Source of the DNA: Hippasteria phrygiana
Lineage: Eukaryota > Echinodermata > Asteroidea > Valvatida > Goniasteridae
Assembly (NCBI GenBank): GCA_037893225.1
Contig: JAZGUH010000410.1
Span: 1,240,001 to 1,304,000 of the forward strand
Reading direction: 5' to 3'
DNA: 64,000 nucleotides
Part shown: one piece after another, positions 33,591 to 46,051 of the stretch
Position numbering within the stretch: position 1 is the stretch's first letter
How the letters are laid out: each line of letters starts with the position of its first letter
The notes under the pieces: generated by a model
What the model was told of the DNA's origin: nothing
Database searches by the model: none
What the model saw: only the letters and a program-made list of their open reading frames with translations
Position numbers and translations under genes: made by a program

Positions 33591-35216
33591 CGCAGCGGCC
33601 TCGTGGGATGATGAGTATGTAAGTTGCATAAAAGCAATGCATCTAGGATAAAAATCTCCCCCATTCAGCTGAAACCCCTCCCTGAAACAGCTTCCCTTGC
33701 CGGTCTTTTTCTTGCCGTCCCTCGCTCCATCTCATCTTTGTCTCAGAAAGTCCAATAGTCAATAAATATCGCCACCTTCTTCTTTCCACCCCCCCCCCCC
33801 CCCCCCCACTTCTGTCCCTTTCCCTCGTTGCTCCTACTTTTCCACGAGCCAGTAGTGAACTAGAAGCGGTGGTCTGTATTCTGACTCATCACAATCTCCT
33901 TTCCACTCACACTCATTGCTAGCTTCGCATCCGAAGAAATCGTTCCATTCGGGACCCGTTTTTTTCGATCCACTCCTAAGCGATACAAAGTCCTCGCCAC
34001 GTCTACATAAGCACGCGGAAAATGTGCCCAATAATATCCATTAAAATTCATTTGGCCGGGCCTCGGTGCCGGGAATTTGTCATTAGCAAGTCAAAGCAGG
34101 TCAGGAATTGGCCGTGGAGTGGTTTGGTTCAAACCCCGAGCCGGTGGATGTGTAGACTAAAACTCAGTCTGATTTAATTGGCTGTTGGTTGAGAAAATGC
34201 GCCGCACCGGCTGAGTTTATACATTATAGTGCGATGAAGATTTCCTCGTATACCAACTGTCTTATCCAAGAATGTTCTTTCTTTGAACTCTCATTGGATA
34301 GAATTTGTGTAACCTGTGACCGGAGGTCAAAAGTTTCGCTTTTGAAAGACTTATGTACACGTACGGAATGTACCCATAATGCATTGCTTTTTTCACATTA
34401 TTTTGTGACGAAAAAGATTAGCAGTCACCAGCGCCTTTGGATGATACAGTAGGTAGGAGCGAACGTTTAAGATCCCAATCTCTTTCCCTGAATTGACTCC
34501 AACCTCGAAAAGGGAAAGTTTCTTGCCTAACTCCGACTAGTTACCGCCGTTAACAGCAAGAGAAACGCGTTCTAATTTTGAATTTTAACTGAAATGCCGT
34601 GTTGAATATTAATTAATCGCGCATAATCCAAATGTAATTTCCGAAAAGCCGTACCTGGAAAAACCCAAAGTCTTCCAAAAATGTCTAGAACGTTCCTGTC
34701 ATCGAAACCTATCATGATTGGTTATCTCCCATTATTTTGAAAACACTCCCTCGTCCATTAGGTATTGTTTTGCTGGTGAAACCGTTCTTCCAACTTTCTG
34801 CATAGGTCAAAGAGCGTCGAGACATTGTGTTCGTGGCGCATATTTTTGTGATAAATGGTGTGCACAGCCTGTGCATGAACTGTTGTCATCGTTGTCTGTG
34901 TATATACACATCGTCTGCAAAGTTGGAGTACGGCTCCTGGCCTAACGGATTTATTCCGAATGACCGTCGGGACTAACACTGCGAAATGAAGCAGCCGTGT
35001 ATTCGCCCCCTACCAGGGATCCCGTAATGTGAAGTTGGATTTTTTGCGTTGGGGATGATGATGTAAATTAGAACAGAGATTGTTCTCTTTTTTTGCCCTA
35101 TCCCGACGTAAGGGATCTCGTAGTCGTGGATGATGGTTCTGGAAGAACATCTGGCGTAACATACAAGCTCCGAGTCTGCTCCGTATGCAGTCACGTGGCA
35201 ATCAGGTGGCCATTCT

Positions 35217-35237
35217 GACGTCATGATCATGACGTCC
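35217..35237. promoter_or_regulatory. 20-bp perfect palindrome with CRE sites
   Basis: GACGTCATGATCATGACGTC (35218-35237) is a perfect dyad. With the preceding T it gives a full TGACGTCA and, in the other half, TGACGTC, two CREB/ATF-type sites in mirror arrangement. Function is inferred from motif only. Confidence 0.45.
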
Positions 35238-36524
35238 CGCAAACAAAAGTGCGCCCTAAACAAAGCTTCGTTTGAAGATAGACACAAGGGTCCTGTATGG
35301 TATAATAGCATTATCATTGTAACTGCAATTCTTTTTCAGTATGCACGCATCATCGTGAACGCTGATTGATCAATTTGAAAAAGAGGCGCGAAATAAGACT
35401 TAATAAGCTGACAAAATGAACTGTTGTACTATACTTTATGACATTTTGTTCTGCTTGGAAGTGACAAAACGGGCCGAAGAGACATAATTAAACTTTAAAA
35501 CTGATTGAAAGGAAGAAAAAACTTGCGGATTGGGTTTTCAGTCCCTGCCTGATTGCGTACATTTTTCTACCACCACTAATACTGATCATTTCTGCATCTT
35601 CTCTCTGCTTTTTTTAAGCATTCGAGTTTGTAATACTGTATATACTTATGAGGAATCCGCTTTTTCATTACCAGAAAGAATCAAATCAATAAAATAAGTA
35701 AATGAATAAACCTCCAACCATGATGTATATTTCAAATCAGATTTTAATCGTTTTGATAAAGAACCTTCCTCCGAGTCACGTAAAATCTGAAGAAAATAAA
35801 TTCCTTGCTCCCTTTGTCGAAATGCATAGATTTTATAAGACATCGTTTTCATTGTAACATCGGTTCTCTCATGCCATTAAATATCAACACAGTGCCTTCG
35901 CGTTATGCTTTGTTCTCATTTCCCATGTCGTATTCGATTTTATAATCCCGGATTTGATGAGTGTGAGTCCCACAAGATGCCACAAGGGCGGTGTTTGTTT
36001 AAATCAAATCACCTCGAGATTCTGGCCAGCAATCCGCGTGATCGGCAAACGGCTAGGCTGTAATGTTTTGACAAAACGCGTAATCTTTTTTTGTGGCGCG
36101 GGCGAAAATATAACAGCAGCATTTGGTCTTTTGCCGCTCGCGACGAAAGAAAATTGAGGTCGCGGCTGCAGACTGGTTGGGCTAATCAATCAATGTTTAC
36201 TGTAACAACACAATCATGGCTGGCAAGATAATTGGGCCATTGTTTTGCCTTGGCGGTTTATACAAAGGCAGGCGAGGATGGTTGTTTTTTACGGACAAAA
36301 ATGAAATTGCTGGAAATGAGTGTAATCAAGCCAGGATCGAGCGAGATGAGAATACTGTGTCTGATCTGAATAGCGTTAGATACGCATCTTAATTGGTGTG
36401 GTGGAAGACGAAAGATATAGCATAATGTGGCAACTTGTTTTGGAATGAAAAATAATGAAAACGTTAGTGTAACTTAATTAATTTAACTTGATTGTAATGT
36501 GATTGTCTCTGTCCTTCCCAATAG

Positions 36525-36680
36525 GTCTGCCTTGGACTCAAGATGTTGGCGATATTGCAGATTGTGCCATGGGTTCGAGACAAGCACGGATATGGTGCTT
36601 GTGTCCTTGAGCAAGACACTTTGTTACATCACTTCTCTCCATCCAAGAGTAAATGGGTACCTGTGAGGGTAGTCGTGGCG
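36525..36680 (+). mobile_element. tRNA-headed SINE, copy 2
   Basis: Plus-strand copy of the SINE at 6485-6660: CTCAAGATGTTGG...TTGCAGATTGTG, B-box GGGTTCGAG, then TTGTGTCCTTGAGCAAGACA, CTTCTCTCCATCCAAGAGTA and AAATGGGTACCTGTGAG. The two copies differ by point changes and in the linker. Confidence 0.75.
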
Positions 36681-36689
36681 TATTGAAAT

Positions 36690-38440
36690 GTGTGACGTTA
36701 TGTGGAGCCGGAAACGGTAAATAAAAGAAATTCATGCACATGTACAATTATGCGCTACCGTAGAGCGCCCCCCACGTGCTTACACGTAGATCTAGGATTT
36801 ATCGCTGTATACTAACGAGGCCTCACGAAGAAACATCAAATTGCTGTGTTAATGTAGTGGATGCTTTGCGCATTATAAACAAACTTAATTGTTCATTTAT
36901 TCTTTGCGATTAAAGATTGAATAACAACGCGCTGTTTAAAAATCGATTAAATCCACGATTCTTATTGTTTTTTCTCCGGAGTTTCCGAGTTCGGACATAA
37001 GGGGCTACGCGAACAAGCTGTACACCAAACAATGATATCTTGTTAATGGCTCTTTCTTGCCGTTGGGGGCGCCCTTGTATCAGCAGCCCACCTCTAATCT
37101 CATTATCACATCAGTGCAGTGCGAAGACCCTACCAACATTTGGGATAAATTCGATTGTCAATTTTGGCAAGAAAAGTTCGGCACACAGCCGCGAAGAGAC
37201 TGTAATTGTGTGCGTCTGCAGCAGGAAAGATAAAAAAATCTTTGGGTAGTGTCAAATTGCAACCCGCCACGGATCTTGCCAAAACAAAGCGTCGAGGTAG
37301 CGGGAATTGGGAGTTGACACCGCGGGGGAAATCAGCGGCCCAGCCCGGCGAGCCGCACCCGCGCCCTCGCTGCCTTCCTCCGTAATTGGAGTTCGGTCGC
37401 TCCTGTCATAGCTGATTAAGTCCAAAAGTGACGTTCAATTCTCCATTGCTTTTTTTCCATTTTTGTCAGAAACCCTTCTCTTGTTCAGGAGGAATGTAAA
37501 CATGCCAGATAAATCGACCCCCTTCTTTTTACTTCAAATGAAAACAAGCACTAAAATCATTCTCATGTTGTTGAGAGTCATAGTTAACTTCTTTTTTTTT
37601 AAGATACTTATGTCTTGCATGGTTCCTGTAAGACCCAACAGCAGTAATGTAATTTAAACACAATGTCACACATCGGCCACAGTACCTTGACCGTCTTTCC
37701 ATCAGCACTCTTTGTCGACCGAGAGAGCGATGTAACTGCCCTAGATCCCATGGGGTACAGGGATTACGGTTTATGCTACCCTCAGGGTGTGTGAGAGTGA
37801 CTCCATATTTAGGCCGCGGGGCTTGTGTGGTCCAAATCCAGGGATAGTGTTTCCACAATGGATGCATTTTAAGGCGCGGAATTTGGAGGACAGCAATTTT
37901 CTCAAGTCAGAGCCTTGACAAACCCTTCCATCGAGGTTTACATGGCATACTTAGTCAACAAATCGGGTGGGGAATTAACTCATAAAAGAAGATTGTTTTG
38001 AAAGGGGAAACCTCAAAATCACATCTGAATTGTTTCCTTTGACCTAAATTTTCGGTGACTGTAAAGAGATATTTGTAACTTTGTCTGAAAAAACAATCGG
38101 CGTTTTCCTTGTAAAAGTATTCAAAAGGGAAATCTGTTTGGAAAGCGGTCAAGAACTATGGGTAAACATATTACTGTTGCGAAGCAATCGTGGTAAAGTG
38201 TCCCGCTTAAGGACACAGACAACGCTTAGGCATGTTTGAATCAAAATGTATCACAAAACATGCAGAAATTGGTTGCAAATGCAACGTCTTGGCTGCAGCT
38301 AGCCAGAAATTGGCCGAACAAGTGCAGTGATCAAACCATCCATGCCCTCAACAAATTTCTTAATAGACAGTTTTGGGCGGAGCTTCTGAAAAATTGTCAT
38401 CTTTGGTGTGGAATATCACCCCAAAGTCATTACATTACTC
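36690..38440. other. Unique DNA; CpG-rich segment at ~36960-37420
   Basis: No gene is confirmed. 36960-37420 is CpG-retaining (GACACCGCGGGGGAAATC, CGGCGAGCCGCACCCGCGCC) and could be regulatory. 37500-37570 carries the second half of dispersed repeat F. 38186-38215 (AAAGTGTCCCGCTTAAGGAC) is a SINE-core fragment like those at 6530 and 36600. Confidence 0.4.
37500..37570 (+). repeat. Dispersed repeat F, partial copy
   Basis: CCCCTTCTTTTTACTTCAAA followed by TGAAAACAAGCACTAAAATC matches the right part of the copies at 19080-19235 and 61515-61690. Confidence 0.5.
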
Positions 38441-38446
38441 CCAAAG

Positions 38447-38591
38447 AATAGACCAATCAATTAAGCCCCGCCCATTTTCTGTTGACCAATCACAGCTGCG
38501 ATTGTGGTCCGACACACGCGTGCTTCCACGCGCGCACCGCTGTGATTAGTCAATTCGTCAGAGAGGGCGGAGCTTAATAGATCGGTCTGTT
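38447..38591. mobile_element. Palindromic MITE, CCAATCACA/GCCCCGCCC family, copy 4
   Basis: Best-preserved copy (145 bp). AATAGACCAATCAATTAAGC followed by CCCGCCC is matched by GGGCGGAGCTTAATAGATCG followed by GTCTGTT. CAATCACAG and CTGTGATTAG face each other, with an ACACGCGTGCTTCCACGCGC centre. The whole element can fold into one long hairpin. Confidence 0.8.
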
Positions 38592-39622
38592 GACAGAAGG
38601 TGGAACATAATGAAACTTGAATTTGTTGTCTATCTATCTGTGTATTTTTAATTGATGTGACAGCTTGGAGATTTGTGAATATTTTTCACGAATTTTGTGA
38701 AATTGGGGTTTATTTTTATCATCAGTGTCTATTGCAATTTAGTTTGTGCCGAAATCAATATGTTTGCTAAGATGATCGAAATTGTAAGCCTGCAAGGGTT
38801 CTCCGGGGAGGGGGGGTGTTAGAATTCCCTCATTTTTGTGTGGATGCAATGGATCTGTGAACATTTTCCATTGGAGTTGTCCAAAGTGGAAAGTGCTATC
38901 AAGAATTATCACGACCTGTCAAAAATGTTATCTTCATGACCTGTTTCTCAGCCCTAATCAAGTCCTTATTCCAGTCTCCGTTTTGCCACGCTACATTATT
39001 CGCTCTGATAGATTAGCACCACACTTGACCGAACAATCTCTGCAGATTCCCACAAAAAAATGGATCGGAAATTAAAAAATTCTGAAAATTAAGATTTTTC
39101 GGAAATGAAAAACAACCGAAATTCGTGTTGGGCGCGGGAGGGAAGCGCGGCATCCTGTGTCCCGCCACGCATGGCCGACCCTGGGAATTAACCGAATAAT
39201 TGGCGGGACGAAAGCTGAATTCGACGATACCGGTTTCTCCTGGTTGATCGGTGCTGGTCCCGAGTTCTGGACGCCTGTATGACAAAGTCCTTTTAAATAT
39301 CGTGAATTTTCTCTCAAGTGTTAGTAACAGATCTGATCATGCACGGTTGGGGAGGGGCGTACAAACACACCCCTAAAAGAGCGATATTGTAAAACGCTTT
39401 TTTTTAAATCGATGTCAGCGATTGATTTTCGTGCGTTTTGTTAAAAATTCTTTTTGGTCAGGAAACCAAGGTTCTTCAAAGTGCATAAGACATTAGCTCG
39501 AAAGCCTTAAGAAATCTGTGGAAATGAAGACTATAAAGAATGTCCATTTATAAAGATGAGACGAAGGTCATAGAATTATATATTTGGGAGAACTTCAGGC
39601 AGTGACTGAAAGCCTGATCCAT

Positions 39623-39700
39623 ATTTTCCCAGATTGGATTCGAACCTGGGACAGGTAAAGGTCAGGGACAGAGGCACTGCGCCAACCTGACTTCACAGTG
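39623..39700 (-). mobile_element. tRNA-derived SINE head
   Basis: On the minus strand: GGTTGGCGCAGTGCCTCTGT (A-box region) and CCCAGGTTCGAATCC (B-box). It lacks a convincing complete tRNA fold and continues into AATATGGATCAGG, so it is probably a SINE or tRNA pseudogene. Confidence 0.6.
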
Positions 39701-40098
39701 AAAGTCCGAACCAACTTCAAGAAAAAACGTTCACGATACCGTCGGGAATAGTATACGCCCCCTCCACGTTCACCCCACCCCTCCCTGTACATTTTCCAGC
39801 CAGAAAAAACCCGTGATATCATCATTTACTCTGTACCATTGTGTTTACTTTGTTTTGTCATATTTACATCCTGACTACAAAACTGCCGTGTTTTTTGTCT
39901 GCGTATTATTAATCAATTCTAGTTTGAAGGATTCTAAAGAAGTGAAGGGGAAAGTAAAAAATTTTCCGGATTCCTAATATACCTTCCAAATCTTGGACAT
40001 CATACATCCCCTTCCTCCAAGGACATGTTAAATTCTGACATTCATTTCTCAACCACACACCTCACTCACCCCTCCATCCCGGGGCCAGTGCACTTTTT

Positions 40099-40130
40099 GC
40101 TGACGTCAGCGTCCGCCTCAAACGGACGCT
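40099..40130. promoter_or_regulatory. Overlapping palindromes around a CRE
   Basis: GCTGACGTCAGC (40099-40110) is a perfect dyad with a central TGACGTCA. It overlaps a second hairpin, AGCGTCCG / CGGACGCT (40108-40115 and 40123-40130), with a 7-nt loop. The role is unknown. Confidence 0.4.
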
Positions 40131-42389
40131 TGAAACACAAACATATTGACTAAACGGAAAAACTACAGATATGATGCACGATATGGGGCAGAGGGAACCC
40201 CCCCCCCCCCCCCCTCTTTTGTATTGGTCATTGTGTTCCCGGAATCTCAGGAATTCTTTTCAGATCTCTAGGTGGGATGTGTTAGGTAACAATAGTCTGA
40301 AGAGTGTATATGGTATCGGGACAAAAGGGGGGTACCCCTCTGCCCTATATCGTGCTGGGTATAAAACTACTAAAAATCATTTGGAACGACACGGTTCATG
40401 AAATCACTGGAGAATGACCCTCCCGGGGTATATCACTATCGTGAAATAATTGTCCATTCCGGTCAGGGGGTGGCCAGAATAAGGCCATTTGCTGCTGCAC
40501 CGCTGTCCACTTGCTCAAAACCCGACGGCCATTTTCATTAAGTCTCTATTTAGCCGCAGTTGAGTGCGCCCTCTGTTGATTCCATCAGTTAATGGCAGTC
40601 AGAAGTCTTGAATGTGCATTTTGTTTGTAGTTTGTGTAAAACCTCTGCGTCATTTGTAAAACTATTGCGCGCACATTTAACACAACTTACGCGTTTGATT
40701 TAGGAACAGCGAAATAACAAAAATTTAACGAAAAGTTTAATTTTTAACTCGTACTTTTCATTTTTGACTTTCTTAAATATAATGAGCACAGTGTGGCCAC
40801 TTTAAAAAAAAATTATCGGCTGAAAATTGATGACACGCAGTGTAGCCGATATTTGGCCGAAATGTATGCAGAGGCCTAAGTAAATTTTCCAATAGATATT
40901 GTCTTGGCCTAGTCCCTCTTGCGATTGAATTGCAAGTAAGTGTTTAAGATGATATGTGATCTATGAACAATTCAGTACATAGACCTATGAAAATATGTAC
41001 AATAACAATGTAAAATATCGTGGTTTTTGCTTGATACTATACTTCGGGAATTAGACTTCCTGGCATACGATTGTCCGACAATCCTCTGAACAGTTTTATT
41101 CAAAGGTAAAGAAAAGCTGTATTTGAGTCTTCCCGTGTTTAATAAGTGAAGTTAGTATTGGGGTTTTTGTGAAACATGCAGTCGTTATAATTATTCCTGC
41201 AGACAACTAGTTTAAATTTTGGTCTATTAGATTTTTTATGTAACCGACATTCTTGATGAAGTACATGTGCAGCAAACAAACATTAAAATCTGTCAGAAAG
41301 CCTCTGCAGCTGTTTCATAAAAAAATAATGTCACGAGCTGATGTGGGAGGGGCGTGTAAAGTTTTGCATTTGAAATTTGTTGAAAATTAAAGCGCAACAT
41401 CAAACAGTCGTATGTGAAAATGTACCTATTAGAATAAGCTCAAAAGACAGATTGTGATGTATTTTTGCGGTTGTTTTTTTTTTCAGAAATGAAAATCAAT
41501 ATTTTGCTCGTCTGGTTCCGGCCTCGCGTGCTGAGAGTGGTGTTTTCCCGCGCATGCATTAATATTAATTTACGTGTTGTGTTACGCCGCGGCCAGAAAA
41601 GTGCACACGAACTGGCATCGGTTATATTAAAATCCTTGGGACGGAATTAATCCACAAAAAACTGGTAATTTAACTCAAGGATGATGCTCTAATTGTCACT
41701 GGCTGATATTTCATTGGAAGGAAGTCAATTTCATTTCTCACACTTGTAGGACTGTAGTGTGAGCTGCTTTTTAATACAAAGATGTGAACAATTCACCCGT
41801 CGAAATCGTTAAAAGTAGTCATTATTGAAAACTATATTAAGCATACACTAAAAAAGAGGGAGTGCAAGTTATCGAAAGAAGGGGCGGGGTTCGGCTTGCG
41901 GGGGTGGGGGTATCAGTAACTAATGTTGTTGTACTGAGAGAGTTAGTGCTGATAGAATATCTGTGCCGAGTGGTTGTTGTGTAGGCCCCTTGCGCAGTTG
42001 GGTTCAAAGAGAGTCTTTACTGGCAGGCTTAATAGCTAACATCTTACGTAATAGTATCAGCAACCTTCGTAGTAACAATACAGCACAGTCTGTTTTGCAC
42101 GTATAGCCTCGCTTAACGGGTTGGTGCAGAGCACGCCCTCTATTGCTAACGTTTGGACAGGACTTGCGGCAATGAAATAACATTATTGTGTTCGAATGAT
42201 AGATTCGCTTTGCATGCGAGACATTACCTGTCAGCTTGTGCTTCTTGTGGGTTTCTGTGTAGTACCGTCCATAGAAACGTTTTCTGTTTGATCTACAGAG
42301 GGCGCTGTTATAATACAAAAATGCAGAGGGCGCTCTTCATGTCAGAGGTCACAACGCCACTTGATGTAAAATTGAAAAAAGTTCGAGAT

Positions 42390-42530
42390 GTCGAGCGCAA
42401 TCTGGAGTTTTGCGCAAGTTTATTGTACTTCCTCCTGAGTTCATATCCCTATGAATGGATTTCATTCAAAGGGAAATTAGCTCAGGAGGGAGTACAATAA
42501 ACTTGCGCAAAACTCCAGATTGCGCTCGAC
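42390..42530. mobile_element. Foldback element with 50-bp arms
   Basis: The arms at 42390-42439 and 42481-42530 are complementary at 49 of 50 positions (begin GTCGAGCGCAATCTGGAGTT). The loop is 41 nt. The near-identity of the arms suggests a recent origin or ongoing arm conversion. No target duplication or coding capacity is visible. Confidence 0.8.
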
Positions 42531-42855
42531 AGTTACATTAAATTGTGATCTGTACTGTGAGATCGTGAGAACATCGTCCCGGCTTTATGATTCGACAAAC
42601 CGGTGAGTTCTGTCATTTGAGACTAGTTCTGGACACAGTGCAGAAAGACAGTATTTGATTGGTTCTGGTAGACGCCATCGAGGGTGTTAGTGAGTGGAAG
42701 ATGTTTGACATGTTTGAACAGCGACTTTGTTTTTGATCGCTCCCGAGTCCTGTATCGGTACGTGAATGGGTGAATTTGTTTTACCCCCATTGAAAAGTTT
42801 AAATACAGGTTCAGGTCTGGAAAAATAATGTAATTTGATACCCCACCAAAACATT

Positions 42856-43260
42856 CCAAGACATCCATAATCATACATGCAACAGAAAGCTCCAGTCCCC
42901 TGTTGAATCAAAACGAAATCAGCTTTTAATATTAATAGGAACTTATTAAGTGCTTAAACTTTCATAATATGCACCCAGTAAATACCACAAAACGCTTCCA
43001 CTCAAGACAGAAAATGATATCAAAACAGGCGTTTATTTTGTTGGCTTAAACACCAATGAATAGTTATCACTCGGAGATTTTTTAGATTTGAGAATGACCT
43101 CTTGCTGGGCCCTTTGGGTATCTTCAGCGTGTCTTTGTAACAGCAAAATATTTTTTTGCATGAGAGTAGGAATTTCTGGGAAGTCATTCCCATATAATTT
43201 GGAAAGGAAATTGGTGAATCACAGTTGAGCTGTAATTCTGTACTCTATTGCTAGTTCTGA
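42856..43260. repeat. Duplicated segment G, copy 1
   Basis: Collinear with 45472-45905 on the same strand. Shared runs include AAATCAGCTTTTAATATTAA, CGCTTCCACTCAAGACAGAA and AATAGTTATCACTCGG. Divergence is moderate with small indels. The separation is 2.6 kb. No open frame is preserved in both, so I take it as a non-coding repeat or local duplication. Confidence 0.75.
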
Positions 43261-43264
43261 GCAT

Positions 43265-45465
43265 ACGCACGGCTGGTGAGGACAATGTAAAAGGACCGGT
43301 ATGTCTGCTGCCACCAGCGTCTCAAAAGTCTCCCATTGTAAACACGTGACATGAATCTTTAAGTTTTAAACTTGTCAGGAAATGTCTGTTTAAGACAGGG
43401 GAATAAAGTTTGTTTTTACCGTATTTGTTTTGGCACAGTGCACGGTCACTGAAAGTGTTCACATACAGGCTAATATGCCTCATTTATGCCTCATTTCGCT
43501 CATACATATAAATCTTGAAATATTGTGCCCCATGTTTAGACAGTTGTTACCAAGGAGGGTTGGTTATTTCCCAAAATGTTGCTGTTCCTGGCTCATTTTT
43601 TTTTGAGTGGGAGGGGGATGGTATTAAAAGAAAATCTTTCGGAGTTCGTTAGGTCAGAAAATTAGTTCACTAAAAAAGCAACAATTTTTAGTGTTATTCA
43701 ACCCAGGGACATATTTAACAGGACGGATGGGATGGCACCGGTATCAAAGAGTGCTGGTACGGAAAAGAATTAGCATTATGACATTAAAATTATAGTTTAG
43801 TTCATAAACACTGATTTACCCAGATATATAAACACAACAATGAATGCAACAAATAGTGTAATTTATATTCCGTACAAAGTTCATAGTGAAACTTAAAGGA
43901 AAAAAGAAACAGATCTCCCCTGCATCGCCTGATCGTCTCACCCTGAAAAAAAATAATAAATATAATCTGAATGCTATTATTTTTTATTTTATTTTTTCTA
44001 TTTGCGAATTACAAAATCCAAATAAAAACAAATTCCAAGCTATGGTGTTTATTTTACCTTAAACAAATTTTAAAAGAATAAATATTGCCCCCACCCCTTC
44101 GAAAAGAAATGATTGAACTCCATCTAAAGTAACAATGCGTAGGAAATAAGTGTCAAAAAGAAACTCCAGGCTGTCTCTTAGTTCCTTTTGACAAGGACAA
44201 AATTGTGAGAATATTTGAAAATCTTATCTGCAGTTGTAGAAACTAGTCCCTCGGTCGCTCGGTGTTTTTTTTTTATTTCTCGAGCGTGGGTCAGTAATCG
44301 AGCAGAGGCGAACGAATTCTGGTCATTGTGTGCCACCCTCGTCCAATTAATACTGAATCCTACATGATACAGAGAGCTGAATGGGCCTTGGACCAAAAGA
44401 CCCAAATGAAGACAGGAACCGCGGGAAATAGAGGCTGTCCACCGTAGGGAGTTTATTCCAAACCGACCGGTTAATTCCCTCAGTCCGTGGTTAATTTTTC
44501 CAGTTTGGTTTATGAATTGAGTCACCCCAACGAGGTCGCACGAAAAAAAGAAGGGAAAAAAAACACGGGAAAAAGATGGAAATGAAAAGAGTCCCGCCAA
44601 CAAAGCCTGTTTTTTCCGTTGTTTTCAAGTCGTTTTTTGATCGATCACATCCAGCCAGGAGGATTGTCGATCCGATAAGGGGCCCCGGTGATCTGGGAAT
44701 TCCCCCTCGACAAAAAGAAGGAACTTGGCGCAAATTAGTTTTGGGAGATGAATTCCATGATCAATGTTTTTTTGTGTGTGTCTGTTTTGAATAGCATCGC
44801 TGGTAGATTGGACTGGGGCGATTGGGTGACGTCGGTGCATTGTTAGCAGAGAGCCAGCGCGGATACATATTATGTTTTAATTTTCGGAGCAGATCTGACA
44901 TTTTTTCGACACTGCTTGCTCTGACGAGCATTTGGCATCCATCCAAACACACGCGAATCGTACATAGCGTCCCAGCGAAATAGAAATTAAAGGTTCGCTG
45001 AAATCAAAGCAGAATAATGTCATAAATGGTTCCGAAAAGATAATGAATACGCAAGAATTCAATTGAATAGAATTGAATTGAATTCAGTTTAATTCAATTT
45101 AACACGAGAGACATTTATTTCGAAGCATTGCAAACTAAGGCAAAACAAACCCATGTTTTCAAAAAAGCCCTTTTTGTGACATACCGGTTGCCTATTTGAA
45201 AGATGTTTTGCCAGATTCTCTCAAAGTTTTCAGAAACTAATCGATATTATTTGTATGATTATTATTCATTGTGCAGGTGTGATTTAAACAACGATTTTGG
45301 CGTTGTAGAGTAGACACAAATGTAGATCTTAAAATCTGGCTATACATGGACCTACTTAAATATAGTTTTTTTCCTTAAACGACTGGGCTTACTAGCGATT
45401 AGAAACGTACATCTTTGAGACGGAATGTTTTTAAAAATGCGTCTATATCAAATGGGCTGTTTTAA
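43265..45465. other. Unique DNA; possible regulatory island at ~44270-44720
   Basis: No gene is confirmed. 44270-44720 is CpG-bearing unique sequence (GACCGGTTAATTCCCTCAGT, CCGTGGTTAATTTTTCCAG) with several homeodomain/Runx-like words and no repeats, so it is a candidate conserved element. 45056-45105 is an AATTG-rich microsatellite. Confidence 0.4.
45056..45105 (+). repeat. (GAATT/AATTG)n microsatellite
   Basis: GAATTCAATTGAATAGAATT, then GAATTGAATTCAG and further AATTCAATTT. Confidence 0.7.
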
Positions 45466-45471
45466 ACATAA

Positions 45472-45905
45472 TCCCAAGACATCCATACTAACCCACTCGA
45501 CATTGCAACATTTGATGTCCGTAAACATGCAATAGAAAGTCCCCTGTTTAATCACAAAGAAATCAGCTTTTAATATTAATAGGAACTTAAATGATAAAAC
45601 TGTCATTATATGCAGCCAGTAAATACCACAGAACGCTTCCACTCAAGACAGAAAAATGATATCAAAACAGTCGTTTATTTGTGGGGCTAAACTGCCATGA
45701 ATAGTTATCACTCGGGGATTTTTTGATTTGAGAATGACCTCTTTTGCGGGGCCTTTGGGGTAACTTCAAAGTGTCTTTGTAAACAGCAAAAACATCTTTT
45801 TGTATAAGAGAAGGGATGTCTGGGAAGTCATTCTATAAATGAGAATTGGTGCAAATAATAATACTCGCCAATTATTATTCTGTAATCTATTGAGAACTAA
45901 TGTAG
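45472..45905. repeat. Duplicated segment G, copy 2
   Basis: Second copy of 42856-43260, starting at CAAGACATCCAT and running to TCTGTAATCTATTG. It has about 25 extra bases near its start compared with copy 1. Confidence 0.75.
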
Positions 45906-46051
45906 CAATGCGTTCGATAACGCGTATACATAATAGCTCACATCGTTCCCATGGAATTAATGTGATTTTTAACTGTGTGATTGTTTTATTTTTGAAATGA
46001 TTGTACTATGTCAAGGCCATTTAAATTTCCCACGCGAGGGATAATAAAGTT

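Larger units (their letters stand above)
33260..36515. other. Unique DNA with a tRNA-SINE head and a CRE dyad
   Basis: No gene is confirmed. Apart from the items listed separately, 33840-34230 and 35950-36250 keep CpG and look like candidate regulatory islands. Frames here lack known domains. Confidence 0.4.
38600..42380. other. Unique DNA with candidate regulatory islands
   Basis: No gene is confirmed. 39115-39290 is CpG-rich and contains an E2F-type TTGGCGGGA (39200-39208). 41500-41600 is CpG-bearing with TTTCCCGCGC. 41069-41083 (GATTGTCCGACAATC) resembles the hairpin core of the 1.8/10.6-kb repeat, with a similar left flank. AGAGGGCGC-type words lie at 40566, 42133, 42295 and 42324. Confidence 0.4.
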
